The translations under genes were made by a program, and so were the position numbers. From an uncultured Eubacteriales bacterium (GTDB lineage Bacteria > Bacillota > Clostridia > Christensenellales > CAG-917), in assembly GCA_900553825.1 (NCBI GenBank), contig USEV01000050.1, positions 1 to 6,275 on the forward strand: DNA of 6,275 bases, written 5' to 3'. The notes beneath the pieces were generated by a model, which saw nothing but the letters and a program-made list of their open reading frames with translations, searched no databases and was not told where the DNA came from. Shown one piece after another: positions 1 to 6,275 of the stretch. Each line of letters starts with the position of its first letter. The first letter of the stretch is position 1.

Positions 1-28
1 GGCAGCGTCAGATGTGTATAAGAGACAG
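1..28 (+). other. Nextera/Tn5 adapter remnant, left contig end
   Basis: Bases 10-28 are exactly the 19-bp Tn5 mosaic end AGATGTGTATAAGAGACAG. Bases 1-9 (GGCAGCGTC) are the 3' part of the Illumina Nextera read-1 (i5-side) adapter tail. This is library-preparation sequence left after incomplete trimming, not part of the genome. Genomic sequence starts at about base 29. The ATG at 12-14 lies inside the mosaic end and gives an artificial MCIRDS N-terminus to any frame opened there. Confidence 0.98.
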
Positions 29-1517
29 TTGCCGCAGCCCTGTCCGCGATGAGCGCCTGCATGACCTTCTTCAGGCACTGCACGACGATCGCCTTGTTCT
101 CGGGGCTGTTCTTGAAGACGGTGTATGCCTGCAGCATGAGCATCGCAACGCGCATCTTCATGGAGAAGGACAGCTTCATGGTGAGAACATAGTCGACAAG
201 ATGCGGAAGTTTCGCAAGTCTGGGCGGCTTGACCTCGTCGTCGCCTTCGTCGAGGTCCTCCTCGACATAGATGACTTCGGGCTCCAGCGACACCGTGACG
301 GAAGAATCCGCAACGGGACGCGAAGCTATGTTCAGCCCCTCGAGAGACTCGGGCTTGGAACCGCGCGCCATGTTGCCGTTCGCATACGGCTGCGCGCCCG
401 CAGGTGCCCCCACGAGCGTGGCTTCTTCGGCACCCTCTCCGTCATCGTCCGCGATGATCTCGGCGTCTACGACGAGATCGTCGTAGCCCTGTTGAACCAT
501 CTCTGCCTGTTGGAGTTTCTTTTTCTTTCTTCCAAACATATTTTCCTCATCCTCGTCAGTTATTTCTTCCGAAACAGTGTTGGTGCTTCGGCCCACTTGC
601 TCTTGTTCGGAGGACTCCCCCTCCTCGCTCACCTCTTCCGTCTTTTCGACGACACCGTCTTCGCCGTCGCCTTCGGCGGCGAGCTCGAGCGGAGTCTTGG
701 CGTAACCCTCCGCCTCCTCTCCCCCCTCGGCGGGAAAGGAATCCAGCACCTCGTCCTCGCCTGCGGGCGCGGGTGCGACACCCCCTTCACTCTCTTCGGC
801 TTCCTGCTCCGGCTCGGGAGCGGGACGGGCGGTGTTTTTGGCGACGATGCCTTCCATGATCGCCGCCATGTTGAGCAGGGGCGACGCGTCGGTGGCATAG
901 TCGCGTTCGTGTTGCAGGAAGACCTTTGCGTCGAGCTCCTCCTGCATCTCGTCAAAGACGAGGCGCGCTCTCTTGTACTCGTTGCGCGCGACAAGCCACA
1001 ACACGAGGTAACCTATCGCGGAGACGAGCAACCCGCCGCAGACCACGACTCCGACCTCCGTGGGGTCCATTGCACCGAGCCCCCAGAAAGTGAAGATTGC
1101 GGTCACGATGAGCGCAACGGCTACGAACACGCTCGCGCGCACGGAATCGGGGCGCTTGACTTCCTTGTCGAAAACCGCCTCGTCCGTCACGACGGCGCTG
1201 GGATAGCCGAAACGCACGCCGAGGTAACTCACCCAACTCTCGCGCAGGGCGTTGGGAGCCTTTGCTCCGAAGCACTCCGAGGTGAAATCGGCGACATTGT
1301 CGTCGTCGACAACCTCCGTACGCGCAAGGTAAGCGAGCACCTTTGAACAGGCGCGACGCAGTTTGTATGTGCGGGAGGCGAAAAAGGTGAGCCCGATGAC
1401 AACAGCCGCGACGGCGAGAATGACGGCAGCCGAAATACAAAACGCCTTGATTTCGATTGCAGGCAGTCTTCTCGACAAATCGGCAAGCCCGTCGAACAAG
1501 CTGTCAAAGAAACCCAT
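29..1517 (-). CDS. Unrecognised membrane protein with long acidic cytoplasmic tail, 3'-truncated by contig end
   Basis: The frame is open for 496 codons from the ATG at 1517 to the adapter junction, with no stop, so the C-terminus is missing. I do not recognise the family. The start is supported by a Shine-Dalgarno site 11 bases upstream and an in-frame stop just above it (1554-1556). Predicted hydrophobic segments are residues ~25-47, ~128-148 and ~155-177. Basic residues after TM1 (RTYKLRR) and TM3 (RNEYKRAR) place residues 48-126 and everything after 178 in the cytoplasm, leaving a short N-terminus outside. Residues ~180-205 look helical. Residues ~232-326 are a low-complexity Ala/Pro/Glu-rich linker, about one third Asp/Glu. 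A basic patch (RKKKK, 330-334) follows, then further acidic stretches (~350-365 and ~412-428) and a probable helical domain (~434-496). The layout resembles MotA/TolQ/ExbB/ZorA-type proteins, but I see no decisive motif. It has its own promoter downstream of addA. Reading frame: high confidence. Function: unknown. Confidence 0.88.
537..554 (-). promoter_or_regulatory. Possible internal in-frame translation start (Met327 of the membrane protein)
   Basis: Within the membrane-protein frame, the ATG at 539-537 is preceded by GAGG at 548-545 (5-base gap) and a second GAGG at 554-551 (11-base gap). The encoded start, MFGRKKKK, looks like a natural N-terminus and lies exactly at the end of the acidic linker, in a locally AT-richer patch. 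Initiation here would give a soluble C-terminal product without the three membrane segments. GA-rich Glu/Asp codons can mimic such sites by chance, so this is suggestive only. Confidence 0.3.
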
Positions 1518-1528
1518 TTCGACACCTA

Positions 1529-1535
1529 CCTCCCC
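1529..1535 (-). promoter_or_regulatory. Ribosome binding site of the membrane-protein gene
   Basis: The minus strand reads GGGGAGG here, followed by 11 bases and then ATG at 1517. It is a strong match to the anti-Shine-Dalgarno sequence at slightly long spacing. It decides the start, because the in-frame stop at 1554-1556 leaves no other ATG, GTG or TTG start in between. Confidence 0.8.
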
Positions 1536-1558
1536 ACAGAATAAACAAAACTGTTATT

Positions 1559-1586
1559 ATTATAACACGCGCGGGCGAAAAAGCAA
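1559..1586 (-). promoter_or_regulatory. Sigma-A/sigma-70-type promoter with extended -10, upstream of the membrane-protein gene
   Basis: On the minus strand, the -10 box is a perfect TATAAT (1564-1559), preceded by TGT to give a TGn extended -10 (TGTTATAAT, 1567-1559). Sixteen bases upstream is TTGCTT (1586-1581), a weak -35 box matching TTGACA mainly in TTG. Transcription would start near base 1552, giving a leader of about 35 bases that includes the GGGGAGG ribosome binding site. The element sits in the only AT-rich intergenic stretch of the contig. It implies that the third gene is transcribed independently of addBA. Confidence 0.75.
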
Positions 1587-1594
1587 GGCTTTTT
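1578..1594 (-). terminator. Weak hairpin with T-run after addA, doubtful terminator
   Basis: The minus strand reads AAAAAGC-CTT-GCTTTTT, a 7-bp inverted repeat with a 3-base loop, 53 bases after the addA stop codon. The stem has only two G:C pairs and the T-run is part of the stem, so termination would be weak. It also overlaps the -35 region of the next gene's promoter. The other T-runs in the spacer (around 1636-1646 and 1616-1622) have no convincing stem before them. Partial readthrough from addA into the next gene is therefore possible. Confidence 0.2.
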
Positions 1595-1646
1595 GCAACA
1601 TTGCCCCGCCCCGTTAAAAAAATTCCTATATGGTCAAAAAAGCGCT

Positions 1647-4600
1647 TTACACGGGATTTTCGAAGGGAATATCCACGGTTTCGCCCGTTTTGAAAGAATA
1701 CAGCACCAATCTGTCTATTTTGCCGAAAAAGGCACTTTCTGCCGCCTTTTTGTACAGATTAAGTTGTTTCTTGTATTTTTGCATGGCTTCCGCGCTCCTC
1801 AATGCGGAGTTTTTGAAGTCCACTATCGTCTTTTTTTCGCCGTCTATCAGAAGGTCCACCACACCCTGAACCAACACCTTGTCGTCGCCCGTTCCCCTGC
1901 CCACTTCGCGTGCGGGCACATACATAACAAATTTTTTCTCGCGGTAGCACCTGCTCGCTCTCGCCTCGGCGAGCAACGGGCTGTCCAGGCACCGCGCGAT
2001 TGCTTCCGCGCTCACGCTCTCCGTTTCCTCGGGAGTGACATAGCCTTCCGCGACAAGCCTTTCCAGCTCGCCTTTCACGGCTTCTGTGCCCGTCTTTTCG
2101 TAATCTATCCACTCCATCACCTTGTGGTACGCCGTGCCCTCGTCGGCAAGTTCGCGGAACGCATCGGGCACAATCTCCTCGCCGCCTTCGAGCGCGGAAA
2201 CGCTGTACTTCATCGCAAGCCCCGTGGCGTCGGTGTGGGCGTACTCCCGCGCAAAGGAAGCGCGTATCCTCTCCACATCTTTTTCGTCCGCCTCGGGCAG
2301 CACGGGCGGGAGCGGGTCGGAATATGCCGCGGCGGCGTCCTCCGCGTCCTCCGTCACCACGCTCTCGCGCAGACCGCGACGGAAACACACCTCCGACAGA
2401 TAATCCCTCATCGTGCGCGGCTCGTCGAGGAGCGGCATGGTGCCGAAAGAAGCGCTCTTTTTACGCGCGCACGCGCCCGTCACTATTAAATATTGTTTGG
2501 CACGGGTGAGCAGAACATAGTAAAGCCGCATCTCCTCGGCAAGCTCCCTGCGCGCGTTCATGCGCCTGACCGCCTTGTACGAGAGAGTGTCGCGCTTCGC
2601 CCTGCCCTCGAAGTCGAACCACTTCATGCCTATATATCCGTTGTTTGCGATGACAAAGTCGTTCTGACTCTGCCTGGGAGGGGACGGATTCACCCCCGCC
2701 GCAAAGACAACCGGGGATTCCAGCCCCTTGAAGGCGTGGTATGTCGCCACCCTGACCCTGTTGCCGCCGGGGACTTTTTCCTCTTCGCGCGACTCCTTCG
2801 CCGTGTTGTAGAGGGCGATGAAGCGACTGAGCCCCGCCGTGGGGTCCTCCGAGTGCGTCGACGCCACGAATGCCGCGATGTTCTCCGAGGAGCCGGGCTC
2901 CCTCGATTCGGCGTAGGCGTCGTAGGCGAAATCCCCCACTATGCCCGACAACAACTCCTCCACGCTCCTGAAACTCGCCCGCAGGCGGTAGGATTCCAGC
3001 ATGGCGAGCATATCCGCCACTTTGTGTCCGAGAGGGTCGTCCTCCTCCGCCGTCGCCAGCACCGCGTCGTAGAACTCCCCGCCCTCGGGACGACGCGCGG
3101 AAATTTCGGCAAGCTCCGATTCGTCGAACCCGCCGAACCATGACAACATGAACGAGGCGAGCGGAATGTCGTTGCGCGGGTTGTCGAGCACCGTCAGGAA
3201 GCACATCAGCTCGCTCTCCGTGAGCGAGGCGTTGCTCCTGAACGAGCCCTCGTTCAACGGGATTCCCGCCGCCGAAAGCTCGTCGAGCAAGGCGCGGGAA
3301 TAGCCGTTGCGGCTCCGCAGAAGCACCACGCAGTCGCTGTAGGTCAGAGGTCGGTGCTCCGCGTCGCATGCTTTGCCCACGAGCTCCTTTATCCTGCCCG
3401 CTATGTATCTGCCCTCCGCCCTTGCGGCCTTTGTCGTACTGTTGCCCGGATATGCGAAAAAGCGGATTTCCACCCCGCCTTCCACGGGATTGCCCTCGGC
3501 GTCGAGCTTTTCCTCCTCGGCGAACCTGCCGTCCGCGGCGTAATCTATGCCCGCGCTCTCCTCCGTCATCACCAGCTCGAAAATCTCGTTGACGAAACGG
3601 AGCACCGCGTTCACGCTGCGGAAGTTCTTGTTGAAATTCACCGCCTCGCCGCCGCCGTTTTCGTAGTCGCTCCTGCGCTTCAGGAATATCCCCGGGTCGG
3701 CAAGACGGAAGGCGTATATGCTCTGCTTGACATCCCCGACCATGAACGCCTTGTCGGGCAGGACGCCGTTGATTATGAACTCCTGCACGGGGTTGACATC
3801 CTGGTATTCGTCCACGAAAACCGCGTCGAAATTCCCCTTGAAATCCTTTTGACGGACGAGCTCCGCGGCGTAGTATTCGAGGTCGGAATAGCTCATGACA
3901 TCCGCCTCGCGTTTTAGGGCGGCGAGCTCGTCGAACAGCGCGGCGACGATGTCCAGCAGTTTGCCCGCGAATTCCGCATTCTGCCTGTGCCTCTCGAGGA
4001 CAAGCCCGTCGCCGTAGTCCTTGTTCCAGTCTTTGAACATCTCTTTGAGTGCTTCGACCGCGTCTTTCGTCGCACCGATTGCCGCCTCGTCCGCGCCTTG
4101 CTGCGGCCTTCTCACCGCCGGCAAAGCGTCGGTGCCCGCCGCGGCTATGCGGCATATCCCGTCAAAATCCGCCTTTTCCAGCTCGAGGCAGATTGCAATC
4201 GCCTGCACGGACCTTTCGACATACTTCGTCTGCTCCGTCGCGGCGTGACGCGAAAGCGCCCACTCCAGCACCCTGCGTATTCTCTTTGCGGTGCGCTTCG
4301 CCTCGTCGACGACGGCGCGAGTGTACTCCCCGCCCGACGGGTCGAGGTAACTCTCGCGCACCTTTTTGATGAACTCCGCCCTGTCGGGCTGAATCTCGAC
4401 CACGGCGTAAACCCTCTGCACGACATCGCGGAGGTTTTCCTCACTGCGCCCGCTCGAAAGAGTGTCGGCAAGCCGCATGAATGTAGCGTCGCCCGCCGCG
4501 TGGAAGCGCTCGAAAACGCTCTCCATCGCCGCGGACATGAGCCTCTTGCCGTTGCGGTCGCTCATAATGTCAAAGGAGGGCGAAACGCCCAGAAGTTCGA

Positions 4601-4991
4601 AGTTTTCCCTGATGAGCGAGCGGCAGAAGGAGTGTATGGTGCTTATCCTCGCGCCCGACAATCCGTCTATGGCGCGCCTGAACATCTCGCCGCTTGCGCC
4701 GCCTGCGGCACACGCCGCCTCGAACAGCGCGCCGTGCAGACGCTCCTTGAGCTCCGCCGCCGCCGCGTCGTTGTAGACGAGCACAAGGATTCTGTCAATG
4801 GGCGTACCCTCCGCAATCTCGCGGAGGATTCTGGTTATCATCGTCGCCGTCTTGCCGCTCCCCGCAGAAGCGGAAACGATGATTTTCCCCTTGCCGTCAA
4901 CCGCCTGACGCTGTTCGTCCGTCATATCGTTCCGCGAAAGGACAAAGGCGGATTTTTTGACCGAACCGTTCGATGACAAATCCTTTTTCAC
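1647..4991 (-). CDS. addA: AddA, helicase-nuclease subunit A of the AddAB double-strand-break resection enzyme
   Basis: Complete, 1114 residues; AddA proteins are usually about 1200-1250. It is the UvrD/Rep-type (SF1A) 3'-5' motor subunit that, with AddB, unwinds and degrades double-strand ends before RecA loading. Motifs in order: Q motif with E26-Q27; Walker A AGSGKT (43-48); motif Ia (68-81), with VYND where TFTN is usual; STIHSFC (117-123); Walker B VDEYQD (393-398); motif III GDVKQSIYAFR (419-429); NFR of motif IV (456-458); motif V HAFKGLESP (752-760); motif VI EEMRLYYVLLTRAK (819-832). The C-terminal PD-(D/E)XK nuclease domain has GTAYH (952-956), E1018, GVVD ending in D1046, IVDFK (D1058, K1060) and QLNLY (1076-1080). 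The helicase and nuclease sites therefore look intact. The chosen start is the GTG at 4991, overlapping the addB stop as GTGA with GGGGG 7 bases upstream. Met23, just before the Q motif, is a less likely alternative. Confidence 0.97.
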   Translation of the reverse strand: MKKDLSSNGSVKKSAFVLSRNDMTDEQRQAVDGKGKIIVSASAGSGKTATMITRILREIAEGTPIDRILVLVYNDAAAAELKERLHGALFEAACAAGGASGEMFRRAIDGLSGARISTIHSFCRSLIRENFELLGVSPSFDIMSDRNGKRLMSAAMESVFERFHAAGDATFMRLADTLSSGRSEENLRDVVQRVYAVVEIQPDRAEFIKKVRESYLDPSGGEYTRAVVDEAKRTAKRIRRVLEWALSRHAATEQTKYVERSVQAIAICLELEKADFDGICRIAAAGTDALPAVRRPQQGADEAAIGATKDAVEALKEMFKDWNKDYGDGLVLERHRQNAEFAGKLLDIVAALFDELAALKREADVMSYSDLEYYAAELVRQKDFKGNFDAVFVDEYQDVNPVQEFIINGVLPDKAFMVGDVKQSIYAFRLADPGIFLKRRSDYENGGGEAVNFNKNFRSVNAVLRFVNEIFELVMTEESAGIDYAADGRFAEEEKLDAEGNPVEGGVEIRFFAYPGNSTTKAARAEGRYIAGRIKELVGKACDAEHRPLTYSDCVVLLRSRNGYSRALLDELSAAGIPLNEGSFRSNASLTESELMCFLTVLDNPRNDIPLASFMLSWFGGFDESELAEISARRPEGGEFYDAVLATAEEDDPLGHKVADMLAMLESYRLRASFRSVEELLSGIVGDFAYDAYAESREPGSSENIAAFVASTHSEDPTAGLSRFIALYNTAKESREEEKVPGGNRVRVATYHAFKGLESPVVFAAGVNPSPPRQSQNDFVIANNGYIGMKWFDFEGRAKRDTLSYKAVRRMNARRELAEEMRLYYVLLTRAKQYLIVTGACARKKSASFGTMPLLDEPRTMRDYLSEVCFRRGLRESVVTEDAEDAAAAYSDPLPPVLPEADEKDVERIRASFAREYAHTDATGLAMKYSVSALEGGEEIVPDAFRELADEGTAYHKVMEWIDYEKTGTEAVKGELERLVAEGYVTPEETESVSAEAIARCLDSPLLAEARASRCYREKKFVMYVPAREVGRGTGDDKVLVQGVVDLLIDGEKKTIVDFKNSALRSAEAMQKYKKQLNLYKKAAESAFFGKIDRLVLYSFKTGETVDIPFENPV

Positions 4992-5003
4992 TCTTCATCC
5001 CCC
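4988..5003 (-). promoter_or_regulatory. addB-addA 4-base overlap with addA ribosome binding site
   Basis: The minus strand reads GGGGG (5003-4999), 7 bases, then GTGA (4991-4988), in which the addA GTG start overlaps the addB TGA stop. This is the typical arrangement for translational coupling and suits two subunits needed in equal amounts. There is no room for a separate promoter here, so addA depends on transcription from upstream of addB or from within it. Confidence 0.85.
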
Positions 5004-6234
5004 TTTTCTGCCGAAAACATGACCTTGCCGCGCGGTGCGTCGACGCCCGTTTCGAAGTCCTCCAGCGACACGCTTCCGCAGGTGCACACGCCCTTGTCGC
5101 ACCATGCGCACGCGGTGCGGAAATCGCAGTACTTGCACGCGCTCCCCACGGGGCGCGGCGCAATCACGCCACCCTTTATGTCCCCCGCGCCCTTGCCCGC
5201 CAGCGCGCGGACATATCTCCCCACGGTGCGGAACTGCTCCTCGCCGAGATTGTGCGGCGGCGGAAAATCCCTTGACCTGCCGGGGTGATAGGGCAAAATG
5301 CACTGCGCGCCCTCACCGTATTTTTCCCTCTCCGATTCCTCCGCGCCGAACAGCGGGTCTATTTTCCGCGCCTCGTCGCGGTCCGCCGTGACGCTTCCGC
5401 TGTAGCGGTAGCTCGCGCCGCCGTCCGTGAAATCGAAAGAAAGCGGCAGATAGAAAACGCCGACGGGCGTCCACCCCTTGCACTCTGCTATCGCTTCCAT
5501 GTAGAGGTAGAGCTGAATCTTGGTGCCGCAATATATGTCGCCGAAAGAGAAAGACGCGCTTGCGTAACTCTTGTAGTCCACGATGTAGAACTTGTCACCG
5601 AGCCTGTCCACGCGGTCTATCTTGCCGCGAAGCTCCGCCCGCGAACCGTCGCCACAGTCCACTTCGAGCGCGGGAATTTCCTTGCCGCCGATGTACACTT
5701 CCATGTACTCGGGGCGGTATTCGGAGCGTTGCGCCGCGGCGTAGAGTGCGCGGCAAGCTGCCGACGCTTCGGCGCGTATCCTCTCCAGTATCCTGCCGAC
5801 GGACGGCTCGTCCGCGACGGTCTTCACGGTGTCGTTTTCGGCGACGCTCTCGTCAAAGCACCTTTGCGTCACCCGCCCGAGGTTGCCGTCGTTCACCCCG
5901 CCGCGCTTGTACAGCGCGAAAAACTTTTCCAGCACGGCGTGGATGAGCGTGCCGAAATCCGCGGGTTCGGGCTTTGCCTCCCTGCGTTTGCGCAACCCGA
6001 GAATGTAGGAAAAATAGTGCCTGTACGGGCATGAGAAAAAGCTCTCCAGCCTGCTTGCGCTCACCCTGGTGCCCGCATTTGCGCCCGCGAGCTTCGCCGC
6101 CGACGGCGTCAGCGACGACGGACGGACATACCTTTCGCGCAAGCGCTTGATCCTCGTCGAATCCTCCTCGGACAAGAAGCGCATCGCCGCCGCCGCGGTC
6201 TTTGCGTCGCCGTCGGCGCGCAAGCCGCCGAGCA
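4988..6234 (-). CDS. addB: AddB, C-terminal part (nuclease and iron-sulfur domain), 5'-truncated by contig end
   Basis: About 415 residues of the C-terminal end of AddB, normally about 1100-1200 residues. The inactive helicase part that scans for Chi lies beyond the contig. Numbering from the first codon at 6235, which uses an adapter base and is not a real start: FFSCPYRHY carries the first iron-sulfur cysteine (C69). The AddB-type PD-(D/E)XK nuclease follows, with GTLIHAVLE (H99), probably E179, GKIDRVDR (D207), VDYKS (D220, K222) and QLYLYMEA (241-248). The last three cluster cysteines are C367-x2-C370-x5-C376, giving the family pattern C...C-x2-C-x5-C expected for a 4Fe-4S cluster that staples the nuclease domain. 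Three more cysteines follow closely (C379, C384, C386), which is unusual. The nuclease degrades one strand during end resection while AddA cuts the other. It is cotranscribed with addA in the usual addB-addA order. Confidence 0.96.
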
Positions 6235-6267
6235 CTGTCTCTTATACACATCTGACGCTGCCGACGA
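6235..6267 (-). other. Nextera/Tn5 adapter remnant, right contig end
   Basis: Bases 6235-6253 are CTGTCTCTTATACACATCT, the reverse complement of the Tn5 mosaic end. Bases 6254-6267 (GACGCTGCCGACGA) are the rest of the i5-side read-1 adapter. Bases 6235-6262 are the exact reverse complement of bases 1-28. Genomic sequence therefore ends at 6234 (6235 could be shared). The adapter supplies the false start codons at 6251 (MCIRDS frame) and 6235. Confidence 0.98.
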
Positions 6268-6275
6268 TAAGGCTC
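6268..6275 (-). other. Sample barcode (i5 index) at the contig tip
   Basis: The final 8 bases, TAAGGCTC, directly follow the full read-1 adapter, exactly where an 8-base i5 index belongs, and the contig stops when those 8 bases end. The reverse complement GAGCCTTA matches my memory of Nextera XT v2 index S521. The position is certain; the index name is from memory. Confidence 0.85.

Noticed and set aside
12..1346. 444-codon plus-strand frame
   Set aside because: It starts inside the adapter (MCIRDS), has no ribosome binding site of its own and lies antisense to a better-supported minus-strand gene. Its Arg/His/Leu-rich composition is typical of an antisense GC-rich shadow.
1639..1652. AAAGCGCTTT palindrome at the addA stop as a terminator
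   Set aside because: A 10-base palindrome without a loop; only three A:T pairs could form around a 4-base loop, so it cannot act as an intrinsic terminator.
1593..2489. 298-codon plus-strand frame
   Set aside because: It lies antisense to the AddA nuclease domain, whose motifs (GVVD, IVDFK, QLNLY) are unmistakable, and its translation is Arg/His/Phe-rich with no recognisable domain.
2461..4155. 564-codon minus-strand frame within addA
   Set aside because: An out-of-frame shadow of addA, extremely Arg/Gly-rich, with no motif; the addA frame explains the same bases.
3987..4976. 329-codon plus-strand frame
   Set aside because: Antisense to the AddA helicase core (Walker A and Walker B); no start signal or domain.
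5285..6034. 249-codon plus-strand frame
   Set aside because: Antisense to the AddB nuclease domain; no start signal and composition typical of a shadow frame.
29..6234. CRISPR array, tRNA, rRNA or riboswitch
   Set aside because: No repeat-spacer pattern, tRNA-like cloverleaf or rRNA segment seen; protein-coding genes fill the contig except for a 129-base spacer.
1..6262. A transposon bounded by 28-bp inverted repeats
   Set aside because: The repeats are sequencing adapter (Tn5 mosaic end plus Illumina tail and barcode); there is no transposase gene and no target-site duplication.

Overview
The window is one complete assembled contig from a tagmentation (Nextera/Tn5) library. Genomic DNA runs from about base 29 to base 6234. 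Bases 1-28 and 6235-6275 are uncut sequencing adapter, and the last 8 bases match a sample-index barcode. The DNA is GC-rich (about 60% by eye) and densely coded, with all real genes on the minus strand. An AddAB-type recombination nuclease (rather than RecBCD), purine-rich Shine-Dalgarno sites and a TGn extended -10 promoter suggest a Gram-positive, Bacillota-like bacterium. A high-GC uncultured Clostridia lineage is plausible, but the taxonomy is an inference.

Layout along the minus strand, from high to low coordinates. (1) 6234-4988: the C-terminal ~415 residues of AddB, with its nuclease domain and four-cysteine iron-sulfur site; the N-terminal part, roughly two thirds of the protein, lies beyond the contig end. 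(2) 4991-1647: a complete AddA, 1114 residues, overlapping addB by 4 bases (GTGA). (3) 1646-1518: a 129-base spacer holding a good promoter and a ribosome binding site. (4) 1517-29: an unrecognised membrane protein, at least 496 codons, open to the contig end. A caller that needs a stop codon misses it, and long antisense shadow frames cover it.

addB and addA form a translationally coupled operon. Their products make the heterodimeric helicase-nuclease that resects double-strand ends and loads RecA at Chi-like sites. The third gene has its own promoter and need not be related to recombination. Its predicted membrane layout (outside N-terminus, TM1, cytoplasmic loop, TM2-TM3 hairpin, long cytoplasmic tail) resembles the MotA/TolQ/ExbB channel superfamily, including ZorA-like proteins. 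Sequence identity to that superfamily is not established. This gene is the most interesting biology in the window. The most certain unusual fact is technical: adapter at both ends, forming a false 28-bp terminal inverted repeat and false proteins beginning MCIRDS.
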